64,000 bases of DNA from Watersipora subatra (taxonomy: Eukaryota > Bryozoa > Gymnolaemata > Cheilostomatida > Watersiporidae), in the NCBI RefSeq assembly GCF_963576615.1, contig NC_088714.1, forward strand, positions 3,100,001-3,164,000, written 5' to 3'. Of the stretch, positions 1 through 26,100 are shown piece after piece. The number at the start of each line of letters is the position of its first letter. Within the stretch, counting starts at the first letter, position 1. The translations under genes and the position numbers were made by a program. The notes beneath the pieces are model-generated. The model was given only the letters and a program-made list of their open reading frames with translations, was not told the DNA's origin and did no database searches.

Positions 1-639
1 TAGAGGTTTAGCTAGGCCATCAGTAAAATATCCTAGCTAACATAGTAAACACAAGTTGATTGATTACATGCTCTCAAGGTAAAGTTTTTACTAGGACATA
101 CTTCATGTGCATAATATATAGTGCATGCGGAAACAACAATAGAAGATTTTCTATTGCATGATTATTAATTAGTAGTTTTAATAATTCTTGATAGTCCTAA
201 TGCTTCAGCTTATTTTCCTCTATTTAACGTCGGTATGCGAAAACTATTCACGCTCTTTTTATTAACTTTCGTAACGCATACAGTAGCTTACTTGATAAGC
301 TGGTTTTTTTTCTCTGTATGAACCGGCTGCAAAAACATACGCTATTATAGCTTCCAGCTAGACCAATCATGTAAAATATTGTCATATTGGTCAGTGTACA
401 ATATTTAATGCAATCCAAATCTTATTTAGTGTCAGATGTCTATGTTAGATATCAACTGCACAGGCGAAAATTCAAGACATTTATTAAGATCACGAAATGA
501 AACTTTAGCTTGTAAATATTCTATAGCCTACTTACTACCTTATGCTGTATATTTTGTTAATAACTGAACTTTCTAGTCATTGTAACGCTAGATATCAATT
601 ATTAATTATTGGTTTATAAGTTTAGTGACTTGCTCAGCA

Positions 640-876
640 TCAGTTGGTTACAGTTGATATATTCATTAACTCGGCACTCAATTGGTGGTAGTTGAGTTTT
701 GTGATATTGAAAACTGCCAAGTTTATGTCGGGTTCAAAGTCCATAGCAGACACACGTTGGCTCCATTGTATGGCCTTATGTACATCTATTGTATAAACCT
801 GATAAAGATTCATATTCTCCTTTGATGGACTGGATTGTAACCACTTTAAATAAGACCTACCTTTTTTTACTTTCAT
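640..876 (-). CDS. Unrecognised 78-codon open frame
   Basis: A minus-strand frame of mixed, protein-like composition (motifs such as NLYQVYTIDVHKAIQW and FEPDINLAVFNITKL), without repeats. It could be a 3'-terminal exon of a gene off the left edge, a transposon remnant or chance. No domain is recognised and no poly(A) signal was seen just downstream. Confidence 0.2.
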   Translation of the reverse strand: MKVKKGRSYLKWLQSSPSKENMNLYQVYTIDVHKAIQWSQRVSAMDFEPDINLAVFNITKLNYHQLSAELMNISTVTN

Positions 877-904
877 TTCCTTTGAACGTCTAGTTTTAAA
901 AATG

Positions 905-1306
905 TATCATACTTTTCGGACTATAAACCGTACCCCTATATAAGCCGCATCTGCTTTATCTTCCAAAAAAGATAATACAACAATACATAGGCCGCACCTT
1001 TGTATAGGTCGCGGAACTCAGGACGGTGCTTTTTAACACGGCAGCAACTTTCCTATTGAAAACAGAACAGTGCCTCACGGCACAGTTTCGTATTAATCGA
1101 CACTTTTTAACCTAGTGCCTAACGGAACAGTACCGTTAGGCATTGTTTCGTTTTTTTTTCACTGTTAGAGGCGCACTAACCGGAGATTATGGTTAATGCG
1201 TCTTAGGGATGAAAGAAAAAGCTACAGAATAGTCGCACCCTTATATAAGCCGCATGGCTCAAATCATCAGAAAAAAGTAGCTGCTAATGGTCCGAAAAGT
1301 ACGGTA
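905..1306. mobile_element. TIR element (MITE-like), copy 1
   Basis: The ends are inverted repeats: TATCATACTTTTCGG on the left, and the right end reads TACCGTACTTTTCGG on the opposite strand (13 of 15 match). The interior shares CCCCTATATAAGCCGCATC, an internal AACGGAACAGT / GCCTTTAGGCACTGTT-like segment and GCATGGCTCAAA with the copy at 43696-44040. No coding capacity. No clear target duplication was found. Confidence 0.65.
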
Positions 1307-2010
1307 TATCCTACAGGATGAAAATATTCGATAGATTTAATAATTCGCGAGTTCGCGTATAGTCAAATCCGCGAATTATTAAATTCCGCAAATAATTAGT
1401 TTTATTTTTAACACAATGGAGAATAACTACTACTTCAAATTAAAAGCTAGCAGCTAGGCAGAGTTAATAAACGTAGCTAAGTCCCAAACTCTTTTAAAAT
1501 CTTCGCCGGGGCTCTGAATTAAGCCCATTGCCAATGCATCACACATCTTTATAAAAATTTTCAAGGTTGTCACAATTTATTTGGCACGGCATCATCATCA
1601 ATAAAAAATCTGCAGTTCTTTACGTTGAAAAAACTCATAACTTGCCACAAGTTGTTGGTTCACCCAAGGCCTCCAAATCGATGAACATTAATGGAAATCT
1701 CTGGATGCAGCCAAAAATTTATAGCTTAGCATGATCAACATAAAATTCTTAGCTAAACAGAAACCTAAACACGTGGTATACGCACGTGAAAGTTTTACTC
1801 TATTGCTAGCTGCTTTCACAGATTAATTTATTCGCGAATAATTGGTCCACGAGTATGCCTGAAAAGACGATTTAATTCCGAATTAATGAAAATTTAACTT
1901 CGTGAATAATTTCATCCTGTAGAGTAATTATCTTTCCTCGGTTCAACTATAATTGTGTAATAACAGTAGCCCACCTGTCATGACTGCAATGCTGTGAGTG
2001 TTATCACTAG

Positions 2011-14909
<12,899 letters not shown>

Positions 14910-17164
14910 CTTAGTGTTTAGGCTATTATTTTAGTTCTGTGACTCTTGACTGTTCATATGTCTTGCGCAGACTGCTTATCACCAGTGTTGCCCTTTTTAC
15001 CTCTTCTGTTTCTATGTTTATACATGTGGATAAGTTAATGAACTTTTAGCGGTTCTGGGGTAATACAGGTTGCTAAATACTTTGCTGATTGTGTATTGCC
15101 TCTCTTAACACTGAACATGAGCTCTCTTCATGCTGTGCTACATGGCACAATTGTATAGACGTTGCGGAATCGACTGACATCTGATGTCTCGAAGTTTAGA
15201 AAAACCAACTACTGTGCCATTTTGAGACAAGTCAGCAAAGTACAAAATAAAGTTTTTGCCCAAGTAGATGCGTATAAAGCACACTTTTGACTGAACGGAT
15301 GCTGCTGCATGTCATCTGCATCTGCTACTGTTTCAAATGCATCACGGAGGCACTAATAGGTGCACTTGTTTCTAGACTAAATATCCAAGGTACATTCCTT
15401 GTGTCTGCTATTTTGTAGTCGCATTAAGCTCTGATGGTTTTTCTCTCATCACCAGAGTGGTTGTGCCAAAGCATGGGAATATCTTAGACTTGGTACCTCG
15501 GTGTGGTACAAACTGGTCAATGTGTCATCCTTTGTAAACAAGAAAACTGTGATGGGATGCTAGTCAACATTGAACTGATTCGGATGCATGCACTACTTGA
15601 ATAGTATGATGAGAAATAAAACAGTCATTAATAAGATTTCCTTTAATACCTTGTCAGAACAATTTCCATCAAATGTCCGCAAGAATTTATGTGAAATACA
15701 ATATACTATCTTTTAGTTCTAAACAAAAGGGTAAAAGTGGCAGACAAAGTTTACATGTTTTCAGTAGAAAGCACTTAAAACATTAAGGTAAAAATCAATG
15801 GGTCCATTGAAGCCTGGTGCCCGTAACAGCTGCTACAATTAGAAGCTCACATTGTAGTGAGTTTTCTCCCAAAACGGTTGTTGAAACACACTTGTTACAG
15901 AAATATGTTGGGTAATAAACTTAATTAACAAAGGCTAGTGTCTGCATATGTAAAATTTCCGCAAGAGAAGATAATTCGCAAAGGTGAGTGAACACTGGAA
16001 AGGGTGTGAGACAGGAATAGATAAGTATTGCTTTTCCTAGTTCTTTGTCTCAACTAGTTGTATATTTTATGTTCAGATTGAGCTCATTGCAGAAGGAATT
16101 AATTGAACTGCTGCAGAACAATCCATTGAGTAAGGCAACTGTTAGCAAAATTTTTAAAATAGCAGTTTTACTCAGGCTATTGGTTAACGAGCTGCCCCAG
16201 TTTTAGAAATAGCCCCCTTATACTATATAGCTAGGGTTACATGATACGTTCACACTTATACGGCACTTATTTTCATATATCATAATGTTAAAGATTAAAT
16301 GGTATCCATGTTTCCTATTTTGTCATTTTGATGAAATCTTGAAAGTTGAAATAGGTGAAAAGTTATATTTATGCTTTTATGTACTTTTTAATAGTGCTAG
16401 TATTTTTAGTATCATTTTTTTTAGTAAAATTAGAAGGCACATTTATTCCAAAAACATACAATTAGTAATTACCCGTAATTTTTTTACAAATAAAAAAAGT
16501 TGGAGTCATGGCAATGCTTGCGAAGTTTTGATTGGTTTATTGTAACATGAATTATTAAGCATGCCCCCAGCATTTGCACTGCGTAATTACTATTTAGTAC
16601 AAGTTTTTGGGTTCAGCAGAAGGAAATCAACAAAATTACAATATTTTTGTAAGATTCTCAACAGATTATATACCACCACAAATGAATGTGAAGTGAATGT
16701 ACACCATTTAGTCAACCAGAATACTTTACCAAGTATGGCAACTTCTAGTAAGCCAATAAATTCTTTCATATCTCAACATTTGTGTTGCTGTTTGCTATTA
16801 TATCATAACCTTATTAAACTGTTATCGGCTACAATTCCTGATAAGTTTATTCATGAGTACAGCTAGGCTTTTCAATTGACTCTATTATACACTTAAACTA
16901 TTTTGGTCTTCTTCTATGTAAATGGGTTTGGAAACGTGTCATCAAATTCAGCTCCTTAAAAGCCTGATGCTTTAGACAAGTTTAGAGTGTTTAGTTTTAC
17001 AGATTTAACTCAGGGAGGTGAACAGAAAAACTGCAAGTAGATATCACTCAATCATGTGGTTTAATAAAGGTAATATATCTCACAGCTCATGCATGAACTC
17101 TGTAAATTGCAAAAATTAATCGTCAATGTATATTTACTTCTACATCTATGCGTGTTGGCAGAAG
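14910..17164. other. Intergenic stretch between ADK and the glutamate receptor
   Basis: Contains the ADK 3' region (poly(A) signal candidate at 15246) and the presumed 5' region of the receptor. The sequence TTGGCAG just before 17162 could be a splice acceptor, so an upstream non-coding receptor exon is possible. Short open frames at 16285-16866 show no recognisable domain. Confidence 0.5.
15246..15251 (+). promoter_or_regulatory. Candidate poly(A) signal AATAAA for adenosine kinase
   Basis: AATAAA lies 337 bases after the adenosine kinase stop codon, on the same strand. Another AATAAA-like sequence occurs near 15615, so the cleavage site is not fixed by sequence alone. Confidence 0.4.
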
Positions 17165-20100
17165 ATGCAGCGAGGTGAGCTTGCGATCCTGATGGTTATA
17201 TTCTCAGCAGGCTGCTGGTCAGAAGTTCATGCAGCATCGATAGATACAAAAATAGTTGGAGTATTTGATAACCAGTCACTGAGTGAGGTGTTCACTAGAG
17301 TGTTAGAAACTCTGGAACTTGAGATTGGGTATGCTTTATTACAAGTTGAAAGTACTTGAGACAATGCAAAGACTTAATTTTATTAGCTTGATTTTAATCA
17401 ACTTCTAATAGAACTTAATACGGTTTATAAAGCAGTACTTAATAATACTATATAACATATGCTACCATATACTACTATATAACATATACTACCCTATAAT
17501 ACGATATAACATATGCTGCCTTATACTACTATATAACATATGCTACCTTATACTACTATATAACATATGCTACCTTATACTACTATATAACATATGCTAC
17601 CTTATACTACTATATAACATATGCTACCTTATACTACTATATAACATATGCTACCTTATACTACTATATAGCATATGCTACCTTATACTACTATATAACA
17701 TATGCTACCTTATACTACTATATAACATATGCTACCTTATACTACTATATAACATATGCTACCTTATACTACTATATAACATATACTACCTTATACTACT
17801 ATATAACATATGCTACCTTATAATACTATATAACATATACTACCTTATACTACTATATAACATATGCTACCTTATACTATTATATAACATATGCTACCTT
17901 ATACTACTATATAACATATGCTACCTTATACTACTATATAACATATGCTACCTTATACTACTATATAACATATGCTACCTTATACTACTATATAACATAT
18001 GCTACCTTATACTATTATATAACATATGCTACCTTATACTACTATATAACATATGCTACCTTATACTACTATATAACATATGCTACCTTATACTATTATA
18101 TAACATATGCTACCTTATACTACTATATAACATATGCTACCTTATACTACTATATAGCATATGCTACCTTATACTATTATATAACATATGCTACCTTATA
18201 CTACTATATAACATATGCTGCCTTATACTACTATATAACATATACTACCTTATACTACTATATAACATATGCTACCTTATACTACTATATAACATATGCT
18301 ACCTTATACTACTATATAACATATGCTACCTTATACTATTATATAACATATGCTACCTTATACTACTATATAACATATGCTACCTTATACTACTATATAA
18401 CATATACTACCTTATACTACTATATAACATATGCTACCTTATACTACTATATAACATATGCTGCCTTATACTACTATATAACATATGCTACCTTATACTA
18501 CTATATAGCATATGCTACCTTATACTACTATATAACATATGCTACCTTATACTACTATATAACATATGCTACCTTATACTACTATATAACATATGCTACC
18601 TTATACTATTATATAACATATGCTACCTTATACTACTATATAACATATACTACCTTATAATACTATATAACATATACTACCTTATACTACTATATAACAT
18701 ATGCTACCTTATACTACTATATAGCATATGCTACCTTATACTACTATATAACATATGCTACCTTATACTACTATATAACATATGCTACCTTATACTACTA
18801 TATAACATATGCTACCTTATACTACTATATAGCATATGCTACCTTATACTACTATATAACATATGCTACCTTATACTACTATATAACATATGCTACCTTA
18901 TACTACTATATAACATATGCTACCTTATACTATTATATAACATATGCTACCTTATACTACTATATAACATATACTACCTTATAATACTATATAACATATA
19001 CTACCTTATACTACTATATAACATATGCTACCTTATACTACTATATAACATATGCTACCTTATACTACTATATAACATATGCTGCCTTATGCTACTATAT
19101 AACATATGCTGCCTTATACTACTATATAACATATGCTACCTTATACTACTATATAACATATGCTACCTTATACTACTATATAACATATGCTACCTTATAC
19201 TACTATATAACATATGCTACCTTATACTACTATATAACATATGCTACCTTATAATACTATATAACATATACTACCTTATACTACTATATAACATATGCTA
19301 CCTTATACTACTATATAACATATGCTACCTTATACTACTATATAACATATGCTACCTTATACTACTATATAACATATGCTACCTTATACTACTATATAAC
19401 ATATACTACCTTATACTACTATATAACATATGCTACCTTATACTACTATATAACATATGCTACCTTATACTACTATATAACATATGCTACCTTATACTAC
19501 TATATAACATATGCTACCTTATACTACTATATAACATATGCTACCTTATAATACTATATAACATATACTACCTTATACTACTATATAACATATGCTACCT
19601 TATACTACTATATAACATATGCTACCTTATACTACTATATAACATATGCTACCTTATACTATTATATAACATATGCTACCTTATACTATTATATAACATA
19701 TGCTACCTTATACTACTATATAACATATGCTACCTTATACTACTATATAACATATGCTACCTTATAATACTATATAACATATACTACCTTATACTACTAT
19801 ATAACATATACTACCTTATACTACTATATAACATATGCTACCTTATACTACTATATAACATATGCTACCTTATACTACTATATAACATATGCTACCTTAT
19901 ACTACTATATAACATATGCTACCTTATACTACTATATAACATATGCTACCTTATACTACTATATAACATATGCTACCTTATACTACTATATAACATATGC
20001 TACCTTATAATACTATATAACATATACTACCTTATACTACTATATAACATATGCTACCTTATACTATTATATAACATATACTACCTTATACTACTATATA

Positions 20101-23100
20101 ACATATGCTACCTTATACTACTATATAACATATGCTACCTTATACTACTATATAGCATATGCTACCTTATACTACTATATAACATATGCTACCTTATACT
20201 ACTATATAACATATGCTACCTTATACTACTATATAGCATATGCTACCTTATACTATTATATAACATATGCTACCTTATACTACTATATAACATATGCTAC
20301 CTTATACTACTATATAACATATGCTACCTTATACTACTATATAACATATGCTACCTTATAATACTATATAACATATACTACCTTATAATACTACATGTAT
20401 ATAACATATACTACCTTGTAATACTATATAACATACACTACATTATGATACAATATAACATATATTACCTTATAACACTATATAACATATAACATATACT
20501 ACCTTATAATACTATATAATATATACTACCTTAAAATACTATATAACATACAATACCTTATAATATTTCACATGTAAATCATACACTACCTTTTCTAGCC
20601 AGCATTTTTGTTCTTGAAAAAATTTAAAACATTTTTGATAAACTAGACGAAAAAAAACTTGAAGCAAGTGTATATTGGAACAGATGCAAAACGGAATTCA
20701 TTAGATTATTTGAAATTGCAGTTTAGTAAATTGAATCGCAGCTTTGAAGCTAAAAGACTGAAAGCTTGACTAAGCTTATTGATCTATATTTGATTACAGA
20801 AATGTTGATACTCTACCAAAGTTATGCTTAGGTGAATAAAGTATTTTAGTACTGAGTGTAAACAAACTATTTTCGGTAAATTCTTCTTAGTTATTGTCTT
20901 GTTTAAAAGTTGTTATATGCAAGCTGATCTCACTGAGTTTATTACAACTTTTGGCAGGTATGAATTATTCACCATTGGAGAAGAGATTGGACTCGAGAGC
21001 TCCTTAATAGAATATGTATGCACAACTGACAATATCCTGTTTATATACACAGTCTTATCACTCACTCCCAGTCTCCACATCAACATTCTCTCTTCCATAT
21101 CTATGGTTCGGGTCATACCAGTGTTTGTGTATGATACTACAGCTACTGCTACCTCAGGCCACGTGAGTTTTTTTAGATTCAGGGCTAGCTCCTTGAACTT
21201 AGTGGTGTGTGCAGTGTCTTTTTTCTAAGGATGTAGCTGTTCACCAACCATTCAGATTACTTAAATGACATACTAGCAGCAACAGATAGTTTAGAATACC
21301 AGCAGGCATACGATACTAGCTGAGTAATACATATATGTGTAGTGTGTGTGTCAGATGGTTTAAAGAAACAAGTTGTCGATAGCAAATAGATTAGCTTTCA
21401 ACATATAGTAAAAGACCATTTCTCATTATGCTTGTAGAAATAAATGGAGATACAACTTGCAAATTATACATCACAAAAAATGCTAATAATTTAACTATTA
21501 AAATTCTGTTTTACTGTAGCTCGTAAGGCAAGTTAATACTGCTCACAAATCTGTGGAGTTATTCTCACAACAATTGCATAAAAGTACATTCATTTTCATC
21601 TATATCTAATGAAAACTAGGCTGACTCCAACAACTGAAAACAATTAGACTGAGTTAAAGGTACTGGAGATTCAATTGAGTAAGATTATAATAAAAATCTT
21701 TTTTGTACATTTTCATTGTTCAATTTTAAAATTAATGCTAGTGACAAAATAACATCATCGATGGTTGTACAAAATCATGATAAACTATGCTGGCTGGGCA
21801 CATATGAAGCACCTAACATATATCACCTAACCAGCCATACCACGGACACAGCATCCAACATGTAACGGGCCACATCTAGGACACCTGTGACTTACCTGTG
21901 ACACAACACATGGCACAAGACCTGATATCTCAGCTTGTAGTCATGTATTAGGTCATACAGCGTGTCAGTAGTATGGTACTTGTGCTATGCTGCCTGCATT
22001 GTTTGGAACTACAGCCATCGACACACCATCAGTTCAAATCAGAAAACCAGGATACCAGTAGAAATCTTTGAGCAAGTCTAGTTAGGGCTGACAAATAATA
22101 AACTGGCGATGAGGTCATATCCTTTTATTTATACCGATATCTTCGGCACTTGAAGGATGTTTTTTCCTGTCTTTCTCTACAACTATCCTACCGGCTATGT
22201 TGAACTGTATGTAAACAGCACTTGTTTGTTCATTTCGGTGAAAGAGCACAATATGTACACACGCAATATGAGTTCACACACTTCATACTGCACTAGCCAT
22301 GTCTGGTGAAGCAGGCCGCACCGGATACGCCTGCATAATGTTAAACATAGATGCTGCAGTGCGCACTTCCTTTTTAAGAGAGGCTCAAGTGTAAACTGAA
22401 GTCAATATTGTTTTTTTCTAGGCAAAAATCAATTTGCTGCTACAAGTTAAGTTGTGGAATTGTTTATCTACAACAGATATGAACTCTCTTTGTACTCTCT
22501 CACTCTTTACACACTCATTCATAAGAGCTGACATCAGGAGAGAGAGAAACTAGAGATTGCTGTTTACAGTGAAAATCAAAATATCGATCTCTGTCTTTAT
22601 TCATGTAACTTAAGTTGTACTACAAGAACATAGTCAAGTACCGGGCAGATATCTAATACAACTTCTGAATGTGACCAATCAATAAATTCTCAGTAGCATA
22701 GACTGTGAGCAATCAATATTAAAGGTTTACATGTTTGGTACTATCTTTTATTACAAGTGAGTGAGATCTCACTCTTTTTTCTTTGCATCGATGAGTCTAG
22801 TTTTGTAACTCGTATCTAGTCATTTCTATGTATAATGGTTTTAGATGTTCTATTACTACAACATAGTCTGCTTTATAAATGTAACTTCTAGATATGTGTC
22901 AGCGTTTAAACTGTGTACCAGCATCAAAACTAACTTGAAAGCAAGCTTTTAGGTTGTAGACATGACTTCTATTTGTATCTTTACTAGTATTAGTCACCAG
23001 TACAAACACATTGTATACCAAACTGTGCGAACCTTGTGTACTCATTGCTAAAACTGTGTAGTATCTTGTAAACTGAGTATATTGATGATAATCTGTTTAG

Positions 23101-26100
23101 TCTCAACATCATCTTCTTCTACTGTACATACATGTAGATAGTCTATTTAATTGTGTGACACGCTGCCGCGCTACTTATGTGATCCTGTGGTTTGTGAGGG
23201 GCCCATATCCATTTGTCTATCATCTCTGTGCGCATGAGTAGATCTTTGAAAATCGGTCTGATTTATCTAGCAACAGGATATGGATATCCTGAGAAGTTAT
23301 AGTCTGTGGATGCCCTAGAAGTTGTCTACTTTTTGCCCCTTCTATGACTGCTAGGTCAGGTGGTTAGAAGATGATTTACTCTACTATATGAACAGCAAAA
23401 GAGATGATGAAGGAAGGGCTATTGCTGACCTCATCTCTGCATCCAATTTCCCTCATGTTGACATCCTCATGCAGGCAGGGTATGAGTATGATGGATTCCA
23501 AACTCTGGTCAAAGATTTGTTTGTCGATGGCCATGAGAAGGAAACAATAGAATTAGTATTCCCCAAAGAAGATTCTGTAAACAACCTTCTCATACGATTA
23601 CAGAACTCTATGAGTGCTCGAGAGGTGAGACAATTCAATAAAAAGTAATGATAACTCCAATCAATAAAAAGTAATGATAACTCCAATCAATAATGAGTAA
23701 TATTTACTCCAGTTAGAGAGTAATGATAACTCCAAATTCTTGACCATTCAATAACCAGTTCAAGTTTTATATTCTCTAATAAAGTTGAGTCATAATCTTA
23801 TAGGTTGGGAGTCAATAGAGCGATCAATAGATCTATTTTTGTTACTTTTATTCTTTGGGCCACTAAGCTTTCATTTAAATAGCTCAAGTCATTATAACAA
23901 TGGTCATTTGTCTAGATATGATTAAGAAACACATTTTTTCATAAACACTTGAGATTAGCTCTGAACTTGAGAACTGAAAGACCTTTAAGGGAGATAACTT
24001 CTAATACCGATTTCATGTTATACTGTAGCTGCTAGCCTGAGGAATAGGCAGCTGGCATCATTTAATCTACTGCTATTGCTTGTCACAGAGCACGCTATCA
24101 ACATAGCAATCTAACATATCTTTGTATATGTCGCATTAGGTTAAAATGAGAGCTCATAGCATAAGCTACTCTGTTGTCATATAATAATAGATATCTCATG
24201 CAAAACATTATTTTTTCAGGTCAACATACAGCTGACAAGTCCTCTTATGGTGAGCTATTTAGCCAATTACTTTTGTTAGAGTTGCATTATACTACTTAAG
24301 GATGACTTGACACTATTTACTGCTCTAAATAATACCATATTTTAACCATTTCAGTGCCACAAATATGGGGTAATCCGAGTGAAACCCTCATAAATATTTT
24401 TTGCATAAAGCAACATGATCTAAATGTGAAAACTAAATATACTTTTTCATTTTTGTTCATTGTTATTTGATTAAAATATACTAATCTTTTGCTTGGGAAT
24501 GTGTTTAACCATTTCACTAGTTTCTGTACTGTGCTAATCTATTAATTTATTAAAAAACTTTTTCAAAATTTGTGCTCAGCTGATGAAAAGATTATCTATA
24601 GTTCAATCAAACTAAAGGCAAACTATAAACACATTTATCTATATACATATGTATGTTCGTCTACGTGTATATACCTCCTACTCTTAGCAGAGCGAGCAGA
24701 CTGTCGCAAAGTTGTCTTCACTATGTGAAAGTTGTCTTTACTACATGTATGTGCAAAGTTGTCTTTACTATGTGCAAAGCTGTCTTCATTATGTACAAAG
24801 TTGTCTTAATTAAGGCCAAAGTTGTCTTCACAATGTGCAAAGTTCCCTTCACTATGCGCCAAGGTTTTTTTCACTGGGTGTAAAGTTGTCTTAACTAAGG
24901 GCAAAGTTGTCTTCACTGTGTGCAAAGTTGTCTCAATATGTGCAAAAGTGTCTTCAATGCGTGCAAAGTAAATTTTTGGCTCAGTTCAGCAAAATGCTTA
25001 CAAATGAAACAAAAATCAGTTTGACATGTTTTGTTTTAAGTTGTGGTATTTCTAAAATCGCGAAAAGAAATTTACACAAAGTTGATGTGAGCCAAGCTTA
25101 TTTTGTTTCACCAGACATCATGACAGGCGTTACAGGTTCTCATTGCTGTAGGACCAGCATGATGCCTCCTTGGAGGTATTTCTGGTACACTGTTATCCAA
25201 GCATAATTCATGACCTGATAAAAGGAGCCAAACTTCTGTTCCATGATAAGCACATTGTTTGGATTCTGTCTCAAACCGCAGCCGAAGATGCTGATTTGTG
25301 AGTCAATTTGCAACATTTTGACAACTTGTAGCAGGTCACTGAGTGCATTCACATACAGCAGTGTGTATAATTACATTCTTTGCCATAAGATCAGTCACTC
25401 TTGTTACATGGCTACACTAATAACTGATGCAAATGCAAAAGATACAACAGATATCTTCTGAGACATTTTCTATCATTGCCATTTTTCCTTTTCTATGCAG
25501 TACTATGTGTGATCAAACGAATTTGTCTATGGCAAGAAAAATATTCTATTGGCTTGTTTGTTCATAATTTCTGAGGTTTCTATCTTTAACCTATACCCAT
25601 ATGTCTGTTCAGGTTCTAAAAAATATTGATTCCACTTCTACAGTTCCTATTAAGATGGCTGTTTCCTGTAGACTCCGCTCACTAATGTCAGATATGATCA
25701 CACTAAGCCTGCCAGCACTTGACCATGATTGGATGAAGAACACTATTTCTTTTATTTACGAAAAGCTTAGCTCGGGCCATCATCAGTTGCTTCGCAAAGA
25801 AACGAGCTGTGAGGATGGGGAGGCTGATGTCACCAATATTCTTCAGTGGAAAAGGTGAGAAGTACAAGGATGTACTTTCTCCATTTTTGAGCTCCTCAAT
25901 CTTTACCATAAGAGACGGTTCCATCCGTCTGTCCGAAAACACAGTTGCAAGTTGAGAGAAAAAATGTATTGATCAGGCTTTGAACTCACAACTTTCAGCT
26001 TGGTAGACTAACACATTAACAACTGCGCCGTTGTTGAATAATTGTGTACATAGTTATTACACATGATGATCTATCACAGCACACTAGACTACCAGGGTAC

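Noticed and set aside
19089-20492. 467-codon hydrophobic repeat protein
   Set aside because: Frame of the 27-bp array; no start context, splice link or conservation, and it lies in receptor intron 1.
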